Source: Engraulis encrasicolus | Taxonomy: Eukaryota; Chordata; Actinopteri; Clupeiformes; Engraulidae | Reading direction: 5' to 3' | Assembly (NCBI RefSeq): GCF_034702125.1 | Contig: NC_085857.1 | Location: forward strand, 51,409,278-51,473,277 | DNA: 64,000 nt | Shown here: positions 52,889-64,000 of the stretch, piece after piece | How positions within the stretch are numbered: position 1 is the first letter of the stretch | How the letters are laid out: each line of letters opens with the position of its first letter | Notes under the pieces: generated by a model | Told to the model about the DNA's origin: nothing | Databases searched by the model: none | The model's input: only the letters and a program-made list of their open reading frames with translations | Position numbers and translations under genes: made by a program

Positions 52889-53716
52889 ATGTCTTCTAAA
52901 CCAAGCAAACAGGACAAGAAAAAAGAACAAGTTTCTGCCGCCGTCGACAACGCTACGTTGGCTAGCATGCTACACAGCCTCAAAGCGGACTTGCTAACTA
53001 ATCCAGACTCGCTTTCAGCAAGATTTGAAAACAAGCTGGGTGCCATTGAAACGAAGCTTGACGGGATTCAGTCTACAGTGAACAATCATGAACAGCGAAT
53101 TTCTGATGTGGAATATGGGCTGAATGATTTACAGCGTCTGGAAGCACAGGTGATTGCCCTGGCTGATGACACTGCAAAGCTGAAAGCTAAGGTCTTAGAC
53201 CTGGAGGGGAGAAGCAGGCGGTGCAATCTTCGCCTCATAGGACTGCCTGAATCGATTGAAGGTACGAGACCAACGGTGTTTTTCTCCAATCTTTTGGTTG
53301 AGGTACTGGGGAAAGATGTGCTGCCTTCCCCTCCAGAACTTGAGAGAGCTCACCGTGCGCTCAGAGAAAAACCAGCCGAAGGAGAAAAGCCCAGAGCGGT
53401 AATCATTTGTTTTCACAAGTTTCAAACGAAAGAGGCAGTGATCCGTTCAGCCCGGCAAAGACGAGACGAGCTGAAGTACAATGATGCGCCGGTATACATT
53501 TACGAAGACTACACCCAAGAAGTACAAGAACAACGCGCAGAATACAAAGAAGTGATGCAACAACTCTACATGCTTCAGCTCAAGCCTTCACTGAAGTTTC
53601 CTGCGCGACTGTCTATCAAGTCGGAAAAGGGCAAAAGACGGCATCTAAAATCGGTGAGAGCGGCTGAGCAGTTTCTGGCCACGTACAATGCTGCTTCGAG
53701 GACTGAGGAGGACTGA
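52889..53716 (+). CDS. LINE ORF1 protein (L1-type RNA-binding)
   Basis: 275 aa, complete. The basic N-terminus (MSSKPSKQDKKKEQ) is followed by a coiled-coil region at about residues 45-110 (heptad-like IETKLDGIQSTVNNHEQRIS). An RRM-like domain begins near residue 110 with the hallmark SRRCNLRLIGLPE. The C-terminal domain contains LERAHRAL and YIYEDYTQEV. L1 ORF1 proteins trimerise and coat LINE RNA as a nucleic-acid chaperone. Length is normal for the family. The first ATG of the open frame gives the expected N-terminus. Confidence 0.85.
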   Translation: MSSKPSKQDKKKEQVSAAVDNATLASMLHSLKADLLTNPDSLSARFENKLGAIETKLDGIQSTVNNHEQRISDVEYGLNDLQRLEAQVIALADDTAKLKAKVLDLEGRSRRCNLRLIGLPESIEGTRPTVFFSNLLVEVLGKDVLPSPPELERAHRALREKPAEGEKPRAVIICFHKFQTKEAVIRSARQRRDELKYNDAPVYIYEDYTQEVQEQRAEYKEVMQQLYMLQLKPSLKFPARLSIKSEKGKRRHLKSVRAAEQFLATYNAASRTEED

Positions 53717-54426
53717 TTCAAGCCGGCCCAGCTGAGGTGGTGTTTGTCTGCGAGACGGGTGAGCCAAATGCAGTCAAGTAACGTTGGTGTGAGTAAAAAA
53801 AAGCGAGTACAGAGACACTGCGAGCGACTACTACGGGCTATGTTTTGTTTCACTTTCATAAGTCACCGTGTGCCCTTGGACATAATTTGGACTGCCTGTT
53901 CAATCACTTCCCATGGGAAAGACTAGGACTCGTTGTCACCTCACCTCTGTGTCGTAACAGTTATCCTTACTTTTTTTTGTTTACTGAAGCCTTAATGTGT
54001 AGGCTAAATATGCATGAAACGGCGTGAAGTTTAACACACACTGTTCTGTGTGGGGTTTTTTTTTCCAGAGCTAGGCTACTGTTATTGCCTAGTCTATGTT
54101 CACTCATTTTAGAATCATCCGTGTAGAATGGTTAAATTTACTTTTCTATAAACACACTTAAATTATTGTGTGGTGGGAATAGAGAGAGTGGAGTAGAGCC
54201 CCGGGAGTTTTTGCTAAGTGAAGATGGCACGTTTGTGCAGGGATTATGGGTATAAGGGGTTACTGGGAGTGGGTTGTACTGGGGACAGGTGGGCACAGGG
54301 CTTTTATTTTATTTTTATTTTTGTTTTGGTTTTTTCCCCTCCTTTCTTTTTCTCCTCCCTTTCTATCTCTCAGATATTGTGCTCTTCCAGGTGCTTCTTT
54401 TTCATGCACATTAATATCATGGTGTA
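53717..54426 (+). other. LINE inter-ORF spacer
   Basis: About 710 nt between ORF1 and ORF2 without a conserved frame. Confidence 0.6.
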
Positions 54427-55769
54427 TTGTGTATAATTCACACAGAATTCAATGTTTACATGGATAGTAAAACGTCAATGAATAATATCCGTTTCATATC
54501 ATGGAACGTCAAAGGGGCAAACCAAGCAACAAAAATAAATAAGATTATGTCTCATATTCAGGGGTTGAGAGGCGAGGTGGTGTTTCTGCAGGAGACACAC
54601 TTGCGTACAGAGGAAATTCTACGTATTAAAAGGGGCCAGTTTAATCAACTATATCATTCCAAGTTCAGTGACAGGGCTAGGGGGGCTGCAATTTTGATTC
54701 AACGTCACATTCCATTTCAGTTAGAAACACTTGTAGCTGACTCATCTGGTAGGTTTGTCATAGTATCAGGACAGCTGTGTAACACCCCTGTTATCTTAGC
54801 CAGTGTTTATGCACCAAACTGGGATGATGATAAATTCATATCTAAGTTTTTCACATCCATGCCCAATATTGACACTTATCAGGTAATTGTAGGCGGGGAC
54901 TTCAATTTTGTGCAGCACCCCAATTTGGACAGATCTTCAACCAGACCACACCCCCTTACAAAGTCAGCCAAACTACTTTCATCCACTGCATCACAGCTGG
55001 GTTTTTCAGACCCATGGAGATTTAAATTTCCAGACAAGAAATCATTTTCTTTCTTTTCACCCGTCCATCATTCTTATTCTAGAATAGACTTTTTCCTCTT
55101 AGACAACAGGTTACTCTCTAATATATGCTCATGTGACTATCATAGTATTATAATTTCAGATCATGCTCCCACATCTCTAGACATTTCATTTCCAACTTAC
55201 AGACGTCCTCTGAAGCGATGGAGATTCAACTCAAGTCTACTAGCTAATGACCTCTTTGTTGATCATGCAACAACCGCCTCTCAAGTGTTTTTTACAATAA
55301 ATGACACTCCAGATGTATCAAGGGGCACTTTATGGGAAACTTACAAGGCATATTTTAGAGGTTATGTAATTTCTTATACAGCTTACCTTAAGACAACAAA
55401 TGTGAAAAGACAGACAGAGTTAACACAAATGATCCTTGAAGTCGATAATGAGTATTCTACAAACCCAGATCCTGCACTCTACAAAAGACGGTTGCAACTT
55501 CATTCTGAACTAGGTCTGTTAACCACTAGTGAAGCAGAATTGCAACTGCGTAAATCCCAACAGAAATTCTTTGAGTCAGGAGATAAGGCTGGCAAACTCC
55601 TTGCCCAACAATCCAGAACAGCTGCTGCCTCTAGGCTAATCCCAGCAATAAAATCACCATCTGGTACCACCCTTACTGACCCAAAAAGTATAAATGAAAC
55701 ATTTGCAAAATTTTATTCTGATCTATATACATCTGACCACCCTCAGTTGAATACTCCAAATACATTTAA
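54427..55769 (+). pseudogene. LINE ORF2, endonuclease part
   Basis: APE-type endonuclease followed by the linker to the RT. Visible motifs are RFISWNVKG at the start, VVFLQETHL, VYAPNWDD, VGGDFNFV, SRIDFFLL and ISDHAPTS, i.e. the catalytic Asn, Glu, Asp and His positions are present. The frame is open from 54427 (an internal ATG at 54463 is another possible start). It is cut by the element starting at 55770. The bases on the two sides of the insertion keep the same codon phase, so ORF2 was intact when it was hit. Confidence 0.85.
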
Positions 55770-56821
55770 AGGTGCCCTATTATGCTATTTAGAATAACTT
55801 TCATTGTTAATATTTTGCTTTACTGTGGTTAGTGGAGTTAATTTTGAATGATCACTTGTTTTCATGTCCATTATTTTTTATCATTGTGTACATGCACCCT
55901 ACGCCACCTGTTTGAAACGCGTGGAAGTGCAGAATGTTAGACCCTTCAACATTCTGAAATCTCGACGCAGCATGGAGCGTTTCATCAAGCATTCTATTAC
56001 TAATATTACGTCAGCAGCACAGCTGTTTTTGACCTGGAATCCAACCCTGTAGCCTATGTCTAAAGTTGACAGCCAAATAGTTCACCCAATGTCCACAATT
56101 AATCTAAAAAGGACGCATCATAAGTCCCACGTTGTTATTTGTGCACCTTGCTGTGTCATTTGCTGAAACCCAGTCCCTATCCAATGCGAGTCTTCATAGT
56201 GGAGTCGTAATAGGCTCAGTCATTTCAAATTGGTGTTAAAGTTTGGTTTTCACTTTCAAGTTGAAGTTTTGGGTCTATAGAACTATTTGAGTTCGAGTGT
56301 CAAACACACAGATAACAAAATGGCCTGCGGGGGGCGCTCTAAAATATATAAACTGCTATAACTTTTGATTAGTTAAACCAAATTTAACATATGAGCTATG
56401 TATGGATTCAGTATGAAGAGGAGAAACCGGTGAGATAAGTATTTGGTTACCAGATTAAAGACACACTATGTAAAAAACACACTTTTAGCCAATGGACAGC
56501 TAAATCCGGGGTTTTTTAAGATAAAGGGTGGAAATGCCATCAAAGTTGCAATGAAACATAATTTATTGTTACAAGTTATTGTAAACAAAGCCTGGGTTAT
56601 CACTTAACTTGATTTGTTCAGAATATCCCTGAAGCACACAGATACTAATAGGATACCTATACACAAATATGGCTGCATATAGCCCAAGTTATGTGATATT
56701 TAGCACCCAACTTGCAACTTTGAGTGTATGAATGTAGGAACATGAGTACCAGCTTTTTGTTCCAATTAAGCCATAATTTTATTCACAACTTAAAAACTTT
56801 ATATCTGGAAGAAAGTAAATC

Positions 56822-56853
<32 letters not shown>

Positions 56854-56987
56854 TAAATACTATGGGGAGCATCATTTTTTCCTGCATTCAAAAAGCAAAC
56901 AGAAGACCACAGGGCTAACATATTCCAATACTCCACTCTACAATAACTATGACAGAGAACAGATGCAAAAACAGTCAGTGGTCAGTC

Positions 56988-57245
56988 TTAGAAATTGCAT
57001 GTGCACTTACACAGACGTGTGCACTTTAACTCTGCCTTTATGCACTTGCACCGAGATCTGGCAGGTCTATTTGTACAAGTACTAGTACAGCTGCACTTCA
57101 CCTCTAGTTGGAATACATCTTTGGCAACTGCATCTTTGGTAGTGTAGTCCAAATCTGGGAACTGTTCATTTGTTACCAGATTGGCAGGCATTTCTGGCAA
57201 ATGCAGATGATAAGAACGGTTTTCATTCCTGTCAGCTGGTAACAA
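56988..57245 (-). CDS. Cys-rich CXC-type ORF in a transposon
   Basis: 85-aa frame whose C-terminal third is CSCTSTCTNRPARSRCKCIK followed by AELKCTRLCKCTC, a Cys pattern like tesmin/TSO1 CXC motifs, which bind zinc and DNA. It is likely the 3' end of a transposon-encoded protein; upstream coding parts were not found, and the ATG may be internal. Confidence 0.4.
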   Translation of the reverse strand: MLPADRNENRSYHLHLPEMPANLVTNEQFPDLDYTTKDAVAKDVFQLEVKCSCTSTCTNRPARSRCKCIKAELKCTRLCKCTCNF

Positions 57246-58189
57246 ATGGACAGTTCCCAGATGACAGAGATGTCCTCATAACAGTACATGATTGTGTCTA
57301 CCATGTATGAAATAGTCCTATAGTATTATTTAGTATGCTTGCCAAAGGCCTCTGCTTGCCGCCAGCAAGCATACTAATTGTTCTCCAACAGTTTATTTAG
57401 TATGCTTGCGGGAAAGCATACCAATTGTTCATCAACAGTTTATTATTATTCTATTTTTCCATTCACCTTGGCCTATGGGAATCACCATTCATTAGTACGC
57501 CGGCTTTGAATCGTTGCAGCGTTCGAGATAGAGACATGGTTCGAGTCCCAAATTGAACGGCTCGAAAAGGGCTCACTCAGGGTGGTGTATTTTTTGCTGG
57601 CCTACCCCCTTTCATTCGTTCACCAGACTCTGTTTTCCCCCTCATTGAAATTAATGGTAGAATGGTCAAGATGATGATGTCACAAACTGTGGCAGTTACA
57701 GTGAGAGGCGACCTGTCCTAGGGTTTTTAACTAGGTATCAACTAGGTAAAGGCATTGTCAGAGAGGTCTTGGCTCTGAATATAAACTGTGTGAAGATCAT
57801 AAGCCAAATAGTAAAAATGTTTCATAGGGTGCAGTTTTAAAATCGCTATGATGTGTAAAATATGTGAACAGCTCCGCGCATAGGCCTGAATATGTCCATT
57901 TTTTGACTGTACCATTTTGCACAGAAAAGTGATCTCAGCGTTTACATGAAGAGCAGGTTTGTGCCATTTGTGTGTCAATATCATCTGACTACTTGCAAAA
58001 CTTTTGGACATATGACTGTGTAAAAATAAAGCTATTGACCGCCAAATTGTCACCTTTAGAATCTTCATTCATACACACACACACACCAAGGAGGTCTACA
58101 TTACTTACTGTATCATTGACACACACACATGCAGCCATGTAGAACTTTAGACCTCTGCTGTCACCTGGACAACCATGGCCTAATATGCT

Positions 58190-58300
58190 GCTGTGGCCAC
58201 TGTATACAGTAAGTGGGTGTTGGTCTGTCAGAGGGTTGCAGGTTCGAATCCCACCCTTACCTCTCCCTACCCACCCATTGCTGAAAGGCACCTGAAGCAT
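58190..58300 (+). mobile_element. tRNA-derived SINE fragment
   Basis: AGAGGGTTGCAGGTTCGAAT with a good B box (GGTTCGAATCC), then TACCTCTCCCTACCCACC and GAAAGGCACCTGAAGC. Related to 21431-21636 in the opposite orientation. Confidence 0.65.
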
Positions 58301-58329
58301 CTCCACACACACACTCACAGACGCACACC

Positions 58330-58333
58330 TCTG

Positions 58334-58432
<99 letters not shown>
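58330..58432. repeat. (CT)n-(CA)n microsatellite
   Basis: CT array to about 58408, then CA. Confidence 0.9.
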
Positions 58433-58563
58433 ACAGATATACACACACACACACACTCAGACCTCTATCTCTTTCCCTCGTGTTTCTATGTGTGTATACA
58501 ACAGCTCTGTGTGTGTGTGCATAAGCCGCAAGCATACTAATAGTATTGTCTCTCCGGAAAGTC

Positions 58564-58595
<32 letters not shown>

Positions 58596-59230
58596 GATTT
58601 ATTTTCTTCCAGATATAATGTTTTTTGTGATTTTATGTGTGAATAGAATATGGCTTGAATGAAAAAAGTTGATACTCATGATCCTAAATTCATTAACTCA
58701 AAGTTGCAAGTTGGGTCCTAAATATCACATAGGCTTTATGCAGCCCTATTTGTGTATCCTAGGTATCTTTGTGCTTCAGGGATATTCTGAAAAAATCAAG
58801 TTGAATGATATCCCAGGCTTTATTTACAATAACTTGTAACAATAAATGATGTTTCATTGCAACTTGGAGGGCATTTCCACCCTTTATCTTAAAAAAACCC
58901 TGAATCTTGCTGTCCATGGGCTAAAAGTGTGTTTATGACATAGTATGTCTTTAATCCGGTAACTAAATACTTAGCTCACCAGCTCCTCCTCTTAATGCTG
59001 AATCCATGCATACCTCATATGTTAAATTTGGTTAAACTAATAAAAAGTTATAGCAGTTTATATATTTTAGAGCGCCCCCCGCAGGCCATTTTGTTATCTG
59101 TGTGTTTGACACTCGAACCCAAATTGTTCTACAGACCCTAAACTTCAACTTGTAAGTGAAAACCAAACTTTAACACCAATTTGAAATGACTGAGAAAAAT
59201 TGCACATGCCTACGACCCCACTATCCGTGC

Positions 59231-61444
59231 ATGGGCTTCAGTTTGATTTCAAAATCGCTTGGGACAATTAGGCTGCCATTAATCTGAGAAAGGGTTGAAA
59301 GTGCTGGGTACAGGCTATTGCTTCCGATTTGAGGTTTCATGAAATAATACGCATATTGCATATGGTGCGTAATAACGCGATTGTGACCATATTAAAAAAA
59401 AAAAACAACTAATAGCCATCTGCGCTGTCTTGTTTATTTCTGATATCCTGCGCTGAAGAATCTTTATCTCAAACATTATTAACGCAACAGTAGGGGCCTG
59501 ATTGGTTAACCCGCTGTCTAGCCTTGCATACTGTAGCCCTAAAGTTGAAGTTATCAGCCAAGTTTACTGCTCGCAAACAGACAAGTGTCGCGCTGGTCGT
59601 TAGGTGGGAGAAGTCTAGATCTGCTGTTGACAGGTGGAAATTTGAAGACACAAAGAATGTTCTGGGATTGAAATCAGATCACATTCCCTTGTTAATGACA
59701 AGTTAACCTTCGCAAAATAGGCTATCCAATAAGCTAATCATCTGCAATTGCTGTACACAGTTCAAAGGATAGGCCTATTTATTCAGCGAAGTTGTGGACA
59801 TTTTCTTCGCTCCCGCGGCAGCCCCCATCTGGTTGTCAAAGACGCAGTCCGAAATTGAAAGAGTGCGCCCAGTAAGACAAGGGCACGACTTGTCGGACTC
59901 AAACCTATCAATTCAACGTCTGTCAGTGATATCGTGACACCCTATTTGTGATATGAACTCCGTGTTCAAATTCGTCCTGTGGTCTATTTGCAAGCCAGAC
60001 TGAATAGGCTACTGAGTGCACGCGTTGTTGGCTTTTAAAAATGAGTTCCTGTTTGCTCGTTGTCTGTAGGCCTAATGCACAATGGTGATAGGCTATGCTT
60101 CATAAAAATACATTTCAAGGTATTTTCAGGTGCATGGTTTCATTTTAGTAACTGCATTTCTATTTAGTCCCCGGCAGAAATGATGCGCCCACTAGATTGG
60201 AAGCGCAATGGGCAGTCCTCGATGGATTGGTTTCATACTGGGTCTTATAATAACGCCTAGGCCTAGTCTCGGTTTCGTGGTTTTTTTGTTCGCATTTATC
60301 GACAGGACATGATTTTTTTATATAACAATAGGCCCTATCCGTTTCAGTTTCATTATTTTTGGCATGCCGCCCGACGACTCGACCAGTTTTAAACGACGTC
60401 AAGCCAATATCCACGTTGCTCTTGCAGATATGAACAAAACTGCGTTGCATTTTAATTACTGAATTGTAGCCTACGCATAGCCTATACTAACTGGCTAATC
60501 CTTGCCAACATTGCTGATGCAAACGGCTGCTGGTCATGTCGTGATACCTATTTGGATAACATCAGCGCACGTCTTCTAATTAATGTTATGCTTCAAGCGG
60601 CAATACAAGTGTAGGGTTTTCACATCTTACCAAACAAAAGTTAGTCTTGCCAACAGCATATGCAAAACGGCCCTGAAGCGAATAGAGAGAGAAAGGAGAG
60701 ATTCGAGTCTTTCACCCACTTGGAAGTGTTTTGGATTCTCAGTGCGCAACTGCGTTAACGCGTTCTGCCTGTTTTCGACCTTCCTCATTCAACTGTTTCT
60801 GACCCGTTAGCCATAGGCCTACCAACCGGTATTTTATCAATGTAAAATGCAGCTTTAATATCACAATGAAACAAAAATATATAACTTGGGCCACAGGTGA
60901 GTGTAGCCTCCAGTCTAGACCGATGCTGTAGCCTATTGACGGAGCCGATTTATGAATTGAAAAAAAAAAACATGCGTAATGGAATAAACTTGTGGATGGC
61001 GAAATCCTACACTGTCCTTGTAGGTTACACTATTCTTGTACACTATTTTTGTACACTGAGTGGTGTATTCACAAATAGGATACATCTCATCACAATACTG
61101 TCAAATTCAGATAGGCCTAGGCTATGTGGCGATGAACAAATGCGCATTAGGTCTACGGTCTCTGCAATTAATAAATTGTCTGTGACATCGTCAACACTCC
61201 ATCCCATAAGCAGCAATGTTAGGTACAGCATGACGTAGACCCGTACCGGAAACAAAAGCTATAGAATGTTGAAAACCCAACCACGCGTTCTCTGACAGTT
61301 GAGAAATAGCGTTCCTGCGGCAGAGAAATTCTCCCCCAAGAGGCCAATTTGTGAAATGCAGCTTTCACCAAGCTTTTACATACAACAGATGCTGTGTAAC
61401 CCAATAAATGGGTAGTGGACATGAAAAAGCATAATAGGACCCCT
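59231..61444. other. Right part of the 5.7-kb element, no gene seen
   Basis: No transposase motif or other domain was recognised on either strand. An A-run (59394-59405) and AGGCCTA words are the only notable features. Confidence 0.5.
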
Positions 61445-61448
61445 TTAA

Positions 61449-63093
61449 GGACATTGTTTTCCCAACAATAGAAGAAGAGTGGGTAGATAAATTAGCTAGC
61501 CCAACATCTCCATCTGAGGTTGCAAGTGCGATCAGGGCTTTACAAAGTGGCAAGTCACCCGGCCCAGATGGTTTCACCGTAGAATTTTTCAAGAAATTTT
61601 CCCCACTTATCTCTAAAATTTTAAGTGATGTTTATAATGAGGCTTTATCTGCTGGCCGACTACCCCCGACTTTAAATGATGCTACTATTTCTCTACTACT
61701 AAAAAAGGATAAGGACCCACTACTCTGTAGTAGCTTCAGACCCATATCACTCTTAAATGTTGATTACAAGATTCTTGCTAAACTTTTATCTCTTCGTCTT
61801 CAACAGATTCTGCCAGAAATTATCTCACCAGACCAAACAGGTTTTATGTTGGGTAGACACTCATTTCATAACACTAGAAGGCTTTTCAATATACTCAACA
61901 CCTCCAGCTCCAGCATACCAGAGGTCGTGGTGTCGCTCGACGCTGAAAAGGCCTTTGACAGGGTAGAATGGGACTTCCTGTTTGAGGTGATGGATAGATT
62001 TGGGTTGGGCTCTGGCTTCATTTCATGGGTCAAATTGCTTTATTCATCCCCAGTTGCTTCTGTACAAACAAACAATACATTCTTTCCTCCTTTTCAACTC
62101 CAGCGTGGTACAAGACAAGGTTGTCCACTATCTCCTTTATTGTTTGCCATAGCTATTGAACCGTTAGCGCTCTGGTTGAGATCTGATCAGGGGTTTCAAG
62201 GTATCCTTCGCCACAACACTGAACATAAATTATCTTTATATGCCGATGACTTGCTCCTTTATGTGTCCAATCCATCCACATCACTCCCAGTCACCTTAGA
62301 CATCTTAAAAAAGTTTGGCCAATTGTCTGGCTACAAACTCAATTTTGGCAAAAGTGAAATATTTGCATTAAACGAGTTAGTTGGGGTTCTCCCAGACAGC
62401 ATTTCTCCTTTCAGAAGGGCAGACAATAGTTTTAAATATTTAGGTGTAATCATAACCAAGACTCTGACAGACACTTTTAATAAAAATATTGTCCCTCTGC
62501 TTGGTAAGGTTGAGGATGATTTTAGTAGATGGTCCACCCTTCCTCTGTCGTTGGCTGGCAGGGTGAACCTTGTTAAGATGGCCATATTGCCAAAGTTTCT
62601 CTATCTCTTTCAGCATATTCCTGCACTCATTTCAAAAAAGTTTTTTGACAAATTGGACAAATCAGTGTCTAAATTTCTCTGGGCAAGTAAACCTGTGCGT
62701 ATGCGGAAAAAAATCTTACAACTACCCAAAAGAGTAGGGGGTCTTGCTCTGCCCAATTTTTTACATTATTACTGGGCAGCCAATATTCATAAATTGCTAT
62801 ATTGGACCGACCAATCCACGACCAACCAGCCTGCTTGGGTAAAAATGGAACTGTCTTCTTCTCAGTCCTCATTGAGGGCATGGCTTTGCTCCCCCCTCAC
62901 TTTATCAACAGTGAACGCAAGCCAAAATCCAGTAGTCAAACAGTCCCTCAAAATCTGGTTGCAATTCAGAAAGCATTTTGGCTTGAGAGACTGCTCAATT
63001 TATGCACCAATACTAAACAAGCATAACTTCAAACCATCTACTATGGACTCTGCTTTTAAATTGTGGCATGACAGGGGCATTGTGGTCAATTAA
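61449..63093 (+). pseudogene. LINE ORF2, reverse transcriptase part
   Basis: Open frame from 61450. Motifs in order: SGKSPGPDGFTVEFFK, FRPISLLNVDYKILAK, DQTGFMLGRH, SLDAEKAFDRVEW (RT motif A Asp), GTRQGCPLSPLLFAIAIEPL, LSLYADDLLLYV (catalytic YADD) and GYKLNFGKSEIF. The RT core looks intact. The frame ends at a TAA that is part of a TTAA target site at 63090-63093, so the C-terminal region of the protein is cut off by the next insertion. Confidence 0.9.
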
Positions 63094-64000
63094 CTCATTG
63101 GCTGCCAGCCATTTTCATAAAAGAGTACCTCGGAGTGCCAGCCATTTTTCAGCATTTTGGGTGTTTTTTGGAGGCTCACAGAAAATTGAGTTCTGTGTCT
63201 ATGTCAACACCATACCTATCAAAACACAGATTAGACGCTCATCTGTCATCAGAAAAAAAACGGTGTCTCTCTACCCCTTTCCGTTCTTTCATAATCATCT
63301 GTTGAAATTAAGTGGAATTCGCCAAAATGCTGCTTTCTAGCCAAAAAGCTGAGAAAACGCCATTTGAAGTAGAACTATAACTGCAAACGTTTTTGCCCGT
63401 AATGGCATCGTCCTAACAACTCCAAACCTATCAGCTGCTATTACACAGTCTTCTGTCATCTGTAGCCTGAACAAAAAGATCATTTGTATGACCTTTTCAA
63501 CCTAATATACTGAAATATAACGGGGGGACTCGAAAACAAGGGTGTTTTGGTTTAGTTGCTGGCGCGCAGCATGGATCATGACAGCAGTTGCCCCTAACTC
63601 CGGTAACTCCCTACCTCTCCCTCTCCCTCTCCCTCTCCCCTCGTTGGAGAACGAATCACAGCTGGTTTATTTCCTCCAGAAATAGTACCGTGTTGTGTCT
63701 TGTGGGGAGGGAGGCAGGTAGGCAGGCAGCACCGCTTAGCGTAGCTTACTGCAGCTTCTTTGGCAGAGCGGACAATTTGCAGATTGATGATTACTGTCAT
63801 CATGGTTCTGCTATAGTGATCTTGTCATATATTGTTCAATGAATTTTCTTTTGATAAAGTACTGATCACACATCCAACATTTCACAAGCCGATTGGAGTG
63901 GTGAATGCTAGCTGGTCTGAGGCTAAGTGCAATGCTTTCTAATGTGAGCTGAATGCATCTGACCAGACACAAAGGCTACTCTGTTCCAAGAATCTGCAAC
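63094..64000. mobile_element. Second TTAA-site element, left part only
   Basis: Begins CTCATTGGCTGCCAGCCATT directly after TTAA (63090-63093), with the internal repeat GTGCCAGCCATTTTTCAGC. The matching right terminus was not found before the window end. No gene in this stretch. Confidence 0.55.

Larger units (their letters stand above)
57320..58550. mobile_element. Inner insertion with TTAGTATGCTTGC termini
   Basis: Left TTTAGTATGCTTGCC and right GGCAAGCATACTAA-like ends (CCGCAAGCATACTAATA at 58527) are inverted, with further copies of the word at 57385 and 57402. It contains a SINE piece and a CT/CA microsatellite. Confidence 0.5.
56170..59230. mobile_element. Nested element with ~550-bp inverted arms
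   Basis: Arms about 56170-56740 and 58670-59230 are inverted copies along their length; shared words include CAGTCATTTCAAATTGGTGT and GCCTGGGTTATCACTTAACT (diverged on the other side). The terminus is near CATAGTGGGGTCGTA. A single arm of the same family is at 6625-6905. A CXC-type ORF (56988-57245) and another inserted unit lie between the arms. Confidence 0.65.
55770..61444. mobile_element. 5.7-kb TTAA-flanked element inside LINE ORF2
   Basis: Left terminus AGGTGCCCTATTATGCT and right terminus AGCATAATAGGACCCCT are inverted with two mismatches in 17. TTAA flanks both sides (55766-55769 and 61445-61448). This fits a Kolobok- or piggyBac-type transposon. No transposase could be recognised. 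It hosts nested elements between 56170 and 59230. Confidence 0.8.
52735..63093 (+). mobile_element. L1/Tx1-type LINE, interrupted and 3'-truncated
   Basis: It begins near GGAGTTCCGGTTGGCGAGCG and carries ORF1 (52889-53716) and ORF2 in two pieces (54427-55769 and 61449-63093). A 5.7-kb TTAA element lies between the pieces, and a second TTAA-type insertion at 63094 removes the ORF2 C-terminus and 3' UTR from view. The intact ORF1 and the open ORF2 pieces suggest a fairly recent copy. Confidence 0.85.

Noticed and set aside
58190..58300. A tRNA gene
   Set aside because: The B box is good, but no acceptor stem or complete cloverleaf can be drawn and the body continues into SINE sequence.

Overview
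The window looks like teleost fish genomic DNA. It has long GT-AG introns, very long CA/CT/ATG microsatellites, tRNA-derived SINEs, many TIR transposons and MITEs, an L1/Tx1-type LINE and a ZBED-type hAT. The species cannot be fixed from the sequence. No prokaryotic or viral gene block was seen.

The host genes belong to one small cluster on the + strand, of the CD300 (CMRF35-like) / polymeric-immunoglobulin-receptor-like family. (1) 389-1394: the last two tail exons of a gene entering from the left, with Tyr motifs including an ITSM-like TVYAVV. (2) Gene A, 3038-21939: 14 exons whose phases all fit, giving 501 codons plus stop. It encodes a signal peptide, two V-type Ig domains each split by an intron, a Thr/Ser/Pro stalk from seven symmetric phase-1 exons, a TM segment and a tail without clear ITIMs. 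(3) Gene B, 32103-46140: a paralogue with signal peptide, stalk, TM and short tail but no Ig exon that I can find. Its stalk is built from tandemly duplicated ~66-nt phase-1 exons, with decayed copies between them.

Mobile DNA fills the rest. Gene A intron 3 holds a 5.2-kb element with ~1-kb inverted arms made of TTATTACATAATGC-like words (7056-12297). Between genes A and B lies a nest of at least four elements (22.1-28.5 kb), followed by a relic second copy of the gene A tail exon. The gene B exon array is interrupted by a hAT transposase relic and nested repeats (36.6-40.9 kb). From 46.2 to 52.7 kb there is only repeat DNA. A LINE with intact ORF1 and a broken ORF2 runs from about 52.74 to 63.09 kb. 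Its ORF2 is hit twice at TTAA sites: by a 5.7-kb element at 55770-61444, itself nested, and by another element starting at 63094.

The main biological point is how this receptor cluster evolves. Symmetric stalk exons multiply together with their introns, pieces of Ig, TM and tail exons are duplicated and decay, and transposon ends lie at splice acceptors and beside a poly(A) signal. One paralogue seems to have lost its ligand-binding Ig domains. Exon models come from splice-site, phase and homology reasoning only, without transcript evidence.
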